Shown: positions 31,839-39,415 of the stretch, one piece after another
How positions within the stretch are numbered: position 1 is the first letter of the stretch
Layout: each line of letters opens with the position of its first letter
Origin: Polaromonas sp.
Lineage (GTDB): Bacteria; Pseudomonadota; Gammaproteobacteria; Burkholderiales; Burkholderiaceae_C
DNA length: 64,000 nt
Reading direction: 5' to 3'
NCBI RefSeq assembly: GCF_030680935.1
Contig: NZ_JAUXUP010000065.1
Span: 62,001-126,000 of the forward strand
Program-made: the position numbers and the translations under genes
Notes under the pieces: generated by a model
The model's database searches: none
Told to the model about the DNA's origin: nothing
What the model saw: only the letters and a program-made list of their open reading frames with translations

Positions 31839-32789
31839 TCAGACTCCCAGAGGGTGGAGGGACTGGGCAAGCCGGTGGTACAGCGGAATACCCACGATCA
31901 GGTTGAACGGGAAAGTGATGCCAAGAGCCGCACCTATGGACAGCGCCGGATTGGCCTGCGGCACGGCAATTCGCATGGCGGCAGGTGCGGCGATGTAGGA
32001 AGCGCTGGCATACAGCGTAGCCAGCAGCGTGATGCCGCCCACCGACAGGCCAAGCCACCAGCCAGTGAGCAGGCCCAGCCCTGCCGCCAGCAGGGGCATG
32101 ACGACAGCAAATACGATCAGGAAAGCGCCGGCGCGGCGCAACTCACCGAACCGCCGGGCCACCACCAGCCCCATCTCGAGCAAAAAGAACGCCAACACAC
32201 CTTTGAAGAGGTCGAAGAAGAGGCGGTCCAGGGGGGCAATGCCACCGGCACCGGCGACCCAGCCAATCACCAGGCCACCGACCAGCAGCACAATACTTTT
32301 ACCGGCAAACACTTCGTGCAGCACCTGCCCCCAGGGCGTGTCACGCTCCCCGCGCCGCGCCAGCAATACGCCGATAACCAGCGCAGGAAACTCCAGCAGC
32401 ACCAGAAAGACCACCATGTAGCCCTCGGCCGCCTCGCCCAGCCGCGCAAGATAGGCCGCACCTACCGCGAAGGTGACCACACTGACCGAACCATAGTGCC
32501 CGGCGATCGACCCGGCGTCAGCGCGGCCAAGGCGACCCAGCCGACGCAGCACCGGATAGGCGATGAGTGGAATCAGCGCGCCCACCGCTACCACCAACAA
32601 CGCTGGCAAGGCTACTTCTGACAGAGGATAACGCGCAAGCTCGACACCCCCTTTGAGGCCAATCGCAAGCAGCAAGAAGATGCTCAAGGACTCGTACAGG
32701 ACGCCCGGTATCTTGAGATCCGAACGCACGAAACCCGCCAGCGCGCCCAGCACAAAGAAGAGGATGACGGGTTCAAAACTGGACATCAT
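31839..32789 (-). CDS. sbtA: SbtA-like sodium-dependent bicarbonate permease
   Basis: A 316-residue membrane protein with about ten helices. The SbtA signatures are KIPGVLYESLSIFLLLAIGLKGGVEL near the front, GHYGSVSVVTFAVG in the middle and SASYIAAPAAMRIAVPQANPALSIGAALGITFPFNL near the end. SbtA takes up bicarbonate with sodium. It lies 22 bp after a universal stress gene and 4 bp before the PII partner. In this non-cyanobacterial genome it would feed carboxylases or aid pH/inorganic-carbon balance, which is inference. Confidence 0.9.
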   Translation of the reverse strand: MMSSFEPVILFFVLGALAGFVRSDLKIPGVLYESLSIFLLLAIGLKGGVELARYPLSEVALPALLVVAVGALIPLIAYPVLRRLGRLGRADAGSIAGHYGSVSVVTFAVGAAYLARLGEAAEGYMVVFLVLLEFPALVIGVLLARRGERDTPWGQVLHEVFAGKSIVLLVGGLVIGWVAGAGGIAPLDRLFFDLFKGVLAFFLLEMGLVVARRFGELRRAGAFLIVFAVVMPLLAAGLGLLTGWWLGLSVGGITLLATLYASASYIAAPAAMRIAVPQANPALSIGAALGITFPFNLIVGIPLYHRLAQSLHPLGV

Positions 32790-32811
32790 GGGCTCTGGAC
32801 AGGCGTGCGCA

Positions 32812-33327
32812 TCAGCGTATCAACAGCACGGGCGATTTGGCCAGATGCACCACCTTGTAGGCCACCGATCCGAGCAACGCGGATTCGGTAGCCGTCAGCC
32901 CGCGCGAGCCCAGGGCAATGCCGCGACTACCGAGCGACTGCGCCACGCGGACGATCTGCGGGGCCTCCTCGCCCATGAGAGACATCAAGCGCCACTGGAC
33001 GCCCGCCGCGTCGAGAACCTGACGCGCTTGCGCCGTGGCTGCCCAACCGCGCCGCGCCAGCTCGGTCTCTGCCGCCTCCTTGGTCAGCCAGGACTGGACG
33101 TGGATCAGGTCGACCCCGGCTCCCTGCTCCACCGCCGCCATGCGCGCCGCCATCTCGACTGCGCGAAGGGAGCACGCTGAACCGTCCACCGCCACCAGCC
33201 AGCGATCGCTGCCCGTGACTTCTCCGGCGTGCATGCCCTGCCAGGTGACACCAACGAGCCGCCCCATGTCATCGCGCTGTTCAAGAACCGGCACCGGCAT
33301 GGGGTCCTTCGATGCGATATCACTCAT
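32812..33327 (-). CDS. Universal stress protein (UspA family)
   Basis: A 171-residue single Usp domain after a ~40-residue N-terminal extension. DRWLVAVDGSACSLRAVEMAARMA forms the first strand/helix, and GSRGLTATESALLGSVAYKVVHLAKSPVLLIR has the G-2X-G-9X-G-(S/T) ATP-binding pattern, so it should bind nucleotide. Its ATG overlaps the alx stop by 4 bp (ATGA), and sbtA follows by 22 bp, so it is part of the operon. Confidence 0.9.
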   Translation of the reverse strand: MSDIASKDPMPVPVLEQRDDMGRLVGVTWQGMHAGEVTGSDRWLVAVDGSACSLRAVEMAARMAAVEQGAGVDLIHVQSWLTKEAAETELARRGWAATAQARQVLDAAGVQWRLMSLMGEEAPQIVRVAQSLGSRGIALGSRGLTATESALLGSVAYKVVHLAKSPVLLIR

Positions 33328-34298
33328 GATTTACTCCTCGCAAGGTTGCGACCCGAAAACTTCAAGCTGAGGACGACGGAGATCAGGATGATCGAACCGA
33401 CGATCGCCAGGGACCACTGTACGGGCATATGGAACCACGGCATCACCAGCATCTTTCCGCCGATGAACACCAGCACCAGGGCCAGACCGTACTTCAGCAG
33501 ATGGAAACGTTCAGCCATGTCGGCCAGCAGAAAATACAGCGCCCGCAAGCCCATGATGGCAAAAATATTGGAGGTGAAAACGATGAAGGGATCGGTGGTC
33601 ACCGCAAAAATGGCAGGGATGCTGTCCACCGCAAAAACCAGATCGCTGGCCTCTATCATCATCAGCACCAGAAACATCGGTGTGGCGTAACGCAGGCCGT
33701 TGATGCGGACGAAGAACTTTTCACCATGAAACCCCGGGGTGATACGCATGTGGCTGCGCAGCCAGCGCAGCAAGGGATTTTGCTCCAGATCGGGCTTCTG
33801 GTCCGCCATAACCAGCATCTTGATACCCGTGATGACCAGAAACGCGCCGAACACGTAGAGAACCCAGGCAAACTCCGACACCAGCCAGACACCGGCCATG
33901 ATCATGCCCGCCCGCATGACAATCGCGCCGATCACACCGTACAGCAGAACGCGGCGCTGCAGCTCGGGCGGCACCGCGAAGTAGGTGAAGATCATGACAA
34001 ACACAAACATGTTGTCCACCGACAAGGTCTGCTCAATCAGATAACCGGTAAAAAACTCCAGCGCCTTGCGGTTGGCAATCTCGCGACCAGCGGTTCCGTC
34101 GAGGTACCACCACAGCAGGGCACCAAAGCTGACGGCGAGCAGCACCCAGGCGACGACCCAGCTCCCGGCTTCCTTCACCGAGACACGGTGCGCCTTGTTG
34201 CCGCCCAGGACGAACAGGTCCAGCGCCAGCATGGCCAGCACAAAGACAATAAAACCGGCCCACATCGGGCCGGTGGCGAAAGATTCGATATTGGTCAT
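33324..34298 (-). CDS. alx: TerC/Alx-family membrane protein
   Basis: A 324-residue, ~9-helix protein. SVDNMFVFVMIFTYFAVPPELQRRVLLYGVIGAI and EASDLVFAVDSIPAIFAVTTDPFIVFTSNIFAIMGLRALYF contain the Asp residues typical of TerC/Alx. Family members handle Mn or are induced by alkali. It heads the tight alx-usp-sbtA-sbtB operon. The E. coli gene is under a yybP-ykoY riboswitch; I could not find that structure upstream here, only a C-rich hairpin at 34352-34395. Confidence 0.9.
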   Translation of the reverse strand: MTNIESFATGPMWAGFIVFVLAMLALDLFVLGGNKAHRVSVKEAGSWVVAWVLLAVSFGALLWWYLDGTAGREIANRKALEFFTGYLIEQTLSVDNMFVFVMIFTYFAVPPELQRRVLLYGVIGAIVMRAGMIMAGVWLVSEFAWVLYVFGAFLVITGIKMLVMADQKPDLEQNPLLRWLRSHMRITPGFHGEKFFVRINGLRYATPMFLVLMMIEASDLVFAVDSIPAIFAVTTDPFIVFTSNIFAIMGLRALYFLLADMAERFHLLKYGLALVLVFIGGKMLVMPWFHMPVQWSLAIVGSIILISVVLSLKFSGRNLARSKS

Positions 34299-34351
34299 AA
34301 ATCAGCCTGCGACGGCAGGTCAGGAAAAATACCTGGCAAAAAAGCCAAGGC

Positions 34352-34395
34352 AAAAAGGGGGGCCGGCAGTTCCGCTTCAAAACGCGGCAACCGGC
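34352..34395 (-). terminator. Possible terminator/attenuator upstream of alx
   Basis: On the minus strand GCCGGTTG-CCGC-GTTTTGAA-GCGG-AACTGCCGGC forms a stepped hairpin followed by CCCCCC and TTTTT. It lies between the 51-residue membrane gene and alx, so it may end the first or attenuate entry into the operon. Confidence 0.45.
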
Positions 34396-34410
34396 AAAGG
34401 CAGCGCGGGC

Positions 34411-34566
34411 TCATACCAGCCACACTGCGGCACCAGCCAGTACACCGCCGGCACCACAAGTGGCCAGGAGCTTCGCATCGCGGCGGTTATCAGCGACACG
34501 TTCGCGCCAGGCGCACCACAAAAACAAGACCCCCAGCGATGCGAGGGGAAGGGCGTAATCAGTCAT
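34411..34566 (-). CDS. Small two-helix membrane protein (51 residues)
   Basis: An ATG at 34566 with CCGGAG six nt upstream opens a 51-codon frame. It begins MTDYALPLASLGVLFLWCAW, continues with a charged loop RERVADNRRDAKLL, and ends with a second hydrophobic helix GAGGVLAGAAVWLV. The topology (two short helices joined by a basic/acidic loop) is that of many bacterial small membrane proteins. It is co-directional with the alx operon, 113 bp upstream, and shorter than the usual ORF cutoff. Family unknown. Confidence 0.6.
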   Translation of the reverse strand: MTDYALPLASLGVLFLWCAWRERVADNRRDAKLLATCGAGGVLAGAAVWLV

Positions 34567-34727
34567 GCGTATCTCCGGGTTTCAAGAACTCCTGCAGCAG
34601 ACCCGGAAGCCCTTTTTTGCACTTCGCCCCGTCGGCAAGCAGGGCCGGGGCAACAAGGCGGTCAGCGCGAGAGCTGTATTGCGGATGATTTCTCATGGGA
34701 CGGTGGTTTGTTGGTGGGTGGCAAGGC

Positions 34728-34988
34728 TCAGTCAAAGATGTCACCCAGCCAGGATTTTTTACGGCGCGGGTAGTAGCCAGATCCGCGCGGCTGGTCGGAG
34801 TCTGCAAAGTCTTCTCGCGCCGCGGCCGTGACCGAACGGACGGGTGGCGCCACCGAAGAAAGCGCAATCAGCTTGTCGAGCTCCCCGCGATCAAGCCACA
34901 CGCCCCGGCATTGCGCGCAGTAGTCAATTTCGACACCCTGGCGCTCGGTGATCAGCAGTACAGAGTCCGGACAGCACGGGCATTTCAT
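34728..34988 (-). CDS. TFIIB-type zinc-ribbon protein
   Basis: An 86-residue protein from ATG 34988 (GGGGGAAG upstream). MKCPCCPDSVLLITERQGVEIDYCAQCRGVWLDRGELDKLI is a zf-TFIIB zinc ribbon with two CxxC knuckles (CPCC, CAQC). A polar, disordered tail follows and ends SWLGDIFD, a terminal motif shared with related proteins. Function unknown; nucleic acid or protein binding is likely. Divergent from nhaR, so the 125-bp AT-rich gap between them carries two promoters. Confidence 0.85.
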   Translation of the reverse strand: MKCPCCPDSVLLITERQGVEIDYCAQCRGVWLDRGELDKLIALSSVAPPVRSVTAAAREDFADSDQPRGSGYYPRRKKSWLGDIFD

Positions 34989-35113
34989 GAAAATCTTCCC
35001 CCAAAGTGGAAATAAAGGTTCTTGCAACAGCACAACATGGCCGCAACGATAGGGCTTTATCGAACACATAAAAAGAAGATAATCAGATACAAACACTTCT
35101 GAAAAACCTGACA
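34989..35113. promoter_or_regulatory. Divergent promoter region zinc-ribbon/nhaR
   Basis: This 125-bp gap is clearly AT-richer than its surroundings (CATAAAAAGAAGATAATCAGATACAAAC runs through its right half). LysR regulators commonly autoregulate from such divergent spacers; no exact T-N11-A site is asserted. Confidence 0.45.
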
Positions 35114-36001
35114 ATGAACCAAACCTTCAGCTACCGGCACCTCTATTACTTCTGGGTGGTTGCCAAAGAAGGCGGCATGGCGCGCGCCGCAGAACGGCTG
35201 GACATGGCGGTGCAGACCGTGAGCACGCAGGTGCGCGAGCTGGAGCGTTCTCTGGGGTATGCGCTCCTGAAGCCCGCAGGCCGGGGCGTGGTGCTGACCG
35301 AGGCAGGCCTGGCCGCCATGCGTCAGGCCGAACATATTTTTCAGCTGGGTGAGCAGTTGCCCGATCTGGTACGCGACGCGGTGGGCGTACCCACCGTGCG
35401 GCTGGTGGTCGGTGTATCGGATGCATTGCCCAAGCTGGCAGTCAGCCGCTTGATGGAACCCGTCATGCAGGAGCCAAACCTGCGCCTGCTCTGCCAGGTG
35501 CACGAATTTGAGGGCTTGTTGAGTGACCTGGCCCTGCACCGGCTGGACGTGGTGCTGGCAGACAGGCCGGCGCCATCCAACCCCAACCTCAAGGTGTACA
35601 GCCACTCTCTGGGCTCTTCCACGCTGGCCTGGTATGCGCCGCCGTCGCTCTACGCTGCCGCGCGGCGCGGTTTTCCCCAATCGCTGGCCAGGGTGCCGGT
35701 GTTGCTGCCGACCGATCAGGCAGCGGTGCGCTCGCGGCTGGATCACTGGTTTGAGCGTCTGTCCATACGCCCCCGGGTGGTTGGGGAGTTTGAAGACAGC
35801 GCCCTGCTCAAGACCTTTGGCGCGTCGGGTATGGGCGTCTTTCCGATGGCTGAGATAGTGCAGGACGATCTCGTGGCCCGTTACGGGGTCAAGCGCGTCG
35901 GGATTTCAGAAGGCGTTGAAGAAAACTTCTTTGCCATTGGTGCACACAAGAAGGTGTTGCATCCGCTGGTGCAGAGGCTGTTGCCCGCGCAACGCCACTA
36001 G
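35114..36001 (+). CDS. nhaR: LysR-family regulator, NhaR type
   Basis: A 295-residue LTTR. The N-terminal winged HTH reads YRHLYYFWVVAKEGGMARAAERLDMAVQTVSTQVRELE, the NhaR form (YFWVVA-EGG). The effector domain follows, with GVSDALPKLAVSRLMEPV and FGASGMGVFPMAEIV. In E. coli NhaR activates the Na/H antiporter gene nhaA in response to sodium; no antiporter is visible here. Its TAG stop is formed by the first bases of a palindromic element at 36000. Confidence 0.85.
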   Translation: MNQTFSYRHLYYFWVVAKEGGMARAAERLDMAVQTVSTQVRELERSLGYALLKPAGRGVVLTEAGLAAMRQAEHIFQLGEQLPDLVRDAVGVPTVRLVVGVSDALPKLAVSRLMEPVMQEPNLRLLCQVHEFEGLLSDLALHRLDVVLADRPAPSNPNLKVYSHSLGSSTLAWYAPPSLYAAARRGFPQSLARVPVLLPTDQAAVRSRLDHWFERLSIRPRVVGEFEDSALLKTFGASGMGVFPMAEIVQDDLVARYGVKRVGISEGVEENFFAIGAHKKVLHPLVQRLLPAQRH

Positions 36002-36037
36002 GGAAGCGCTGAACAAGTCCCCCGCAGCGCTTCCTCA
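36000..36037. repeat. Short palindromic element supplying both stop codons
   Basis: AGGGAAGCGCTGAACAAGTC, then CCCCGCAGCGCTTCCTCA. GGAAGCGCTG / CAGCGCTTCC form a 10-bp perfect stem. The left end AG completes the TAG of nhaR; the right TCA is the TGA of the CoxL-like gene on the other strand. Both termini match the ends of the 167-bp element at 51734-51900, so this looks like an internal deletion form. It could act as a bidirectional terminator. Confidence 0.75.
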
Positions 36038-38383
36038 AGCGTCTTGCATCAGGCTCCAGAGCTTGGAGGCCGAGACCGGCATCTGCAGCTGCCGCGCCTG
36101 CGCGGCCCTGCCGCTGCGCGCCAGCGCGTCGGCCACGGCATTGACCACCGTGGGCCCGGCGCCTATGGTGCCGAGTTCGCCCACGCCTTTAACGCCCAGC
36201 GGGTTGTTCAGACAAGGGGTGGACTCGTCCATCTCGGTGCGGAATGGGGGCGCGATGTCCGCGCGCGGTGCGGCGTAGTCCATCAGGCTGCCTGTCAGCG
36301 GCTGACCGGTTTCGCGGTCGTAGACCATGTGTTCACACAGCGCCTGGCCCATGCCCTGCACCGCACCACCGTCGAGCTGGCCGCGCACAATCATCGGGTT
36401 GACCACGCGGCCCACGTCGTTGACCGAGGCATAAGCGACCACGGCCACATGGCCGGTTTGCGGATCGACCTCGACCTCACTGATGTGGCAGCCGTTGGGC
36501 CAGGTCGGGCCAGCGACTGCCGTGGTGGAGTCCACAAAAATTCGCTGCTGCTCCTGGCGGGCTGCAAGTTCAAAAATACCGATGCGCAGGTCGGTACCTG
36601 CCACGATGTAACTGCCGGCGGCGTAGCCAATGTCCTGCTCGGCCGCCTCCAGCTCTTTGGCGGCCAGTTGTTTGCCCAGCGCAATGGCCTTGTCGGCACC
36701 CGCGCGCACCGCCGATCCGCCGGTGAATAACGAGCGCGAGCCGGCACTGCCAAAACCATTGCCACGGTCGGTGTCGCCCATCACCACCCGCACCTTTTCA
36801 ATCGGCACACCAAAGGCGTCCACCACCAGTTGCGTCAGGGTGGTGGCAATGCCCTGCCCCATGGCGTTGACGGCGGTGAACACTTCGATCATGCCGTCGG
36901 CCTGAACGGACACGGTCACGGTTTCTTCCAGTGCATTGCCACCGGTCCATTCGAGAAAGGTGGCAATGCCCTGGCCGCGCACCTGGCCGCGCAAAGCCGA
37001 CTGGGCCGCCCGCTCATCGAACCCCTTCCAGTCGGCCAGCACCAGGGCCTGGTCCATCACCGATTCAAACTTGCCGGTGTCGTACACCTGGCCCATGGGG
37101 TTTTTGTAAGGCATCTGCGCGGGCTGGATGAAATTGCGGCGGCGCAGTTCAACCCGGTCCATGCCGATCTGGCGCGCTGCTTCGTCCATCAGCCGCTCCA
37201 TGCTGAAGATGGCCTCGGGACGGCCCGCACCGCGGTAGGCGCTGGTGGGCGCGGTGTTGGTCAGCACCGCCTGAAAATGAAAGTCTATGGTCTGGATGTC
37301 GTACACGCTGGTCTGCACCCAGGGGCCAATCAGCAACTGTATGGCGACGCCCGCGCCAGTGGCGTACGCCCCCACATTGGCCAGCGAGGCCAGGCGCAGG
37401 GCCAGTATTTTTCCGTGCTGGTCGAGCGCAAGTTCGGCGCGGCTCTGCACGTCCCGGCCGTGGTAGGCGGAAACAAATTCCTCGCTGCGCTCGGCCGTCC
37501 ACTTGATTGGCCTGTGCAAGGCGCGTGCGCAATATGCCGCAGCAATGTCTTCGGGATACACACTGGTTTTCATGCCAAAGCCGCCGCCCACATCCCCCAC
37601 CACCACCCGCACTTGCTCCGGGGCCATGCCCAGCGCATCACACACCGAATTACGCACGCCGGTGGGCATCTGCGTGCTCATGCGTATCGTCAGCCGCTGT
37701 GAGCCCGCATCAAAAGCGGCCAGCACTGTGCGCGGCTCCAGGCTCAGCGCATGCAGGCGCTGGTTCACGATGTCCAGTGCGACCACATGGCTGGCTTTGG
37801 CAAACGCGGCAGCCGTCGCTTCCACGCTGCCGTAACGGGTTTCGCAGGCGATGTTGTCCGCAGCTTCGGGGCAGAGCGCGGGGGCGCCGGGGGCGGTGGC
37901 GTCGTTCATGTCCACCACCATGGGCAGCTCGTCGTAGTCCACCATCACCGCTTCGGCCGCGTCGCGGGCCTGCTGCAGGCTTTGGGCCACCACGGCGGCG
38001 ACCGCCTCACCGACAAAACGCACATGTCCATCTGCCAGCACCCGGCGCTGTGGCGTGGCGCCGGGAGAGCCGTCGGCCCGCTTGAAGCCGCTGGAGCCCG
38101 GAATCGGCTTGACGCCGGCCGCCACCAGATCGGCGCCGCTGAGCACCAGCAGAACGCCGGGCATGGCCAGCGCGGCGGCAACGTCCACCGACAGAATGCG
38201 GGCATGTGGATAGGGTGAACGTACAAAAAAGAGCTGCGCCTGTCCCGGCAAGGTCACATCGTCGGTGAACTGGCCGCTGCCGGCCAGCAGCGCGTCATCC
38301 TCCAGGCGGCGCACCGCCTGTCCGCTGCCAAAACGGTTGGGCAGGTGGCTGGGGGCGGGGGTATCGGCGGATGGCAGGCTCAC
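36035..38383 (-). CDS. CoxL-like (form II) molybdenum hydroxylase large subunit
   Basis: GTG 38383, with CAGGAG upstream, gives 782 residues of the xanthine dehydrogenase/CO dehydrogenase large-subunit family. FGSGQAVRRLEDDALLAGSGQFTDD is the usual front, GDVGGGFGMKTSVYPEDIAAAY the Mo-cofactor region. The active-site loop reads AYRGAGRPEA, the form II type (not the AYxCSFR loop of true CO dehydrogenase). GVKGVGELGTIGAGP holds the catalytic Glu. No small (2Fe-2S) or medium (FAD) subunit genes are adjacent. The substrate is unknown, probably an aldehyde or N-heterocycle. Confidence 0.88.
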   Translation of the reverse strand: MSLPSADTPAPSHLPNRFGSGQAVRRLEDDALLAGSGQFTDDVTLPGQAQLFFVRSPYPHARILSVDVAAALAMPGVLLVLSGADLVAAGVKPIPGSSGFKRADGSPGATPQRRVLADGHVRFVGEAVAAVVAQSLQQARDAAEAVMVDYDELPMVVDMNDATAPGAPALCPEAADNIACETRYGSVEATAAAFAKASHVVALDIVNQRLHALSLEPRTVLAAFDAGSQRLTIRMSTQMPTGVRNSVCDALGMAPEQVRVVVGDVGGGFGMKTSVYPEDIAAAYCARALHRPIKWTAERSEEFVSAYHGRDVQSRAELALDQHGKILALRLASLANVGAYATGAGVAIQLLIGPWVQTSVYDIQTIDFHFQAVLTNTAPTSAYRGAGRPEAIFSMERLMDEAARQIGMDRVELRRRNFIQPAQMPYKNPMGQVYDTGKFESVMDQALVLADWKGFDERAAQSALRGQVRGQGIATFLEWTGGNALEETVTVSVQADGMIEVFTAVNAMGQGIATTLTQLVVDAFGVPIEKVRVVMGDTDRGNGFGSAGSRSLFTGGSAVRAGADKAIALGKQLAAKELEAAEQDIGYAAGSYIVAGTDLRIGIFELAARQEQQRIFVDSTTAVAGPTWPNGCHISEVEVDPQTGHVAVVAYASVNDVGRVVNPMIVRGQLDGGAVQGMGQALCEHMVYDRETGQPLTGSLMDYAAPRADIAPPFRTEMDESTPCLNNPLGVKGVGELGTIGAGPTVVNAVADALARSGRAAQARQLQMPVSASKLWSLMQDA

Positions 38384-38514
38384 AGGAACTCCTGAAGTGG
38401 CCGCGCAGTGGCACGACCGGAAAAATGGATTGCAATCACTATACGTGTATTGGGCCCGCCCTGCTGTATGTCCCCGCCAGGGCGAGACCCTGGCAACTGC
38501 CCGACAATCAGGCC

Positions 38515-38772
38515 ATGCCCCTACCACCACCCCCTCTGCGCCGGCACAGCACCAAAGCCAACAACGAAATCCTGCTCAAGGGCATTATGTGTGCCGCGAT
38601 CGGTCTGGCCGTGCTGCTGGCACCCTACTTCATCCGGTCGCCCGGCATGCAGGGCATTGTGGCCAGCGCTTCAGTGGTCGGCTGGTTTGCCCTGGTGCTG
38701 GGCTGCGGCTTCATGCTGGTTTATGGGCGCCGCCGCCTGACCGGCCGCAGTGGCCCTTCGAGTCCGCTGTAG
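38515..38772 (+). CDS. Small two-helix membrane protein
   Basis: An 85-residue protein with a Pro-rich and basic lead (PLPPPPLRRHSTKANNE), two transmembrane helices (GIMCAAIGLAVLLAPYFI and GIVASASVVGWFALVLGCGFMLVYG) and a basic tail. No family recognised. Divergent from the CoxL-like gene with a 131-bp gap; followed by a dispersed repeat (copy E). Confidence 0.65.
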   Translation: MPLPPPPLRRHSTKANNEILLKGIMCAAIGLAVLLAPYFIRSPGMQGIVASASVVGWFALVLGCGFMLVYGRRRLTGRSGPSSPL

Positions 38773-38782
38773 CACCCGGTAC

Positions 38783-38840
38783 GCTATATTTTTTATAGCT
38801 GCTTGCGCATATCCGGCAAGGGGTTGAGGCAAATTTCCCC
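38783..38840 (-). repeat. Dispersed ~57-bp repeat, copy E
   Basis: GCTATATTTTTTATAGC, then TGCTTGCGCATATCCGG, then GGTTGAGGCAAATTT. Reverse orientation relative to copies C and D. It follows the small membrane protein gene. Confidence 0.8.
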
Positions 38841-39029
38841 TTGAACCGAGGGCTCTTATGGTACGCAGCGCCTTGCCAGGCGGCAGTGGGCGCGATGTCC
38901 TACAGCGCTGTGGTGCAATCCCTTGCGCCGGTGGGTGGCGCCCCGCAGGAGACTGGTCCGGTGACTCCCCTGAACCCTCTGGTGACTTACCCCCTGCAGC
39001 GGGAAAGTTTCACCCACTCCCATAACGCC

Positions 39030-39398
39030 ATGGCACTGAAAGCCTACATTGTTGAAGACAATGCGTTGATCCGGGACAACCTGATGGACACGATGAACGA
39101 ACTGTTGGGCATACAGGTGCTCGGTTGCGCGGCAACAGAACAGGCGGCACGCGACTGGCTCAGCAGCCACAGCCGCGACTGGCAATTGCTGGTGGTGGAC
39201 CTGTTTTTACTGGAAGGCAGCGGCCTGGGGGTCATCAACTACTGTGCCAACCGCAGCCCACAACAGCGGGTGGTGGTGTTGTCCAACTACGCCACCGATG
39301 AAATACGGTTTCGGTGGATGGCGTCAGGTGCAGACGCGGTGTTCGACAAATCCACCGAGCTGGACCAGTTTTTCGCTTACTGTGCGGTCAAGCACTGA
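39030..39398 (+). CDS. Single-domain response regulator
   Basis: A 122-residue lone receiver from ATG 39030; a longer frame upstream has no domain. KAYIVEDNALIRDNLMD gives the acidic pair, LLVVDLFLLEGSGLGV the phospho-acceptor Asp and AVFDKSTELDQFFAY the conserved Lys. It has no output domain, so it acts by protein contact or as a phosphorelay step. No kinase is adjacent. Confidence 0.85.
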   Translation: MALKAYIVEDNALIRDNLMDTMNELLGIQVLGCAATEQAARDWLSSHSRDWQLLVVDLFLLEGSGLGVINYCANRSPQQRVVVLSNYATDEIRFRWMASGADAVFDKSTELDQFFAYCAVKH

Positions 39399-39415
39399 CC
39401 ACGTGCTGACCCGGC

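Noticed and set aside
31532-32789. Cyanobacterial-type carboxysome or CO2-concentration cluster
   Set aside because: Only sbtA and sbtB are present; there is no Rubisco, carbonic anhydrase or shell protein in the window.
34299-34410. yybP-ykoY manganese riboswitch upstream of alx
   Set aside because: Looked for because of E. coli alx. I could not find the conserved riboswitch core; only a stepped hairpin with a C/T run. A covariance search would settle it.
33429-34688. 419-codon plus-strand open frame
   Set aside because: Antisense to alx; His/Gln-rich low-complexity translation typical of a reversed membrane gene.
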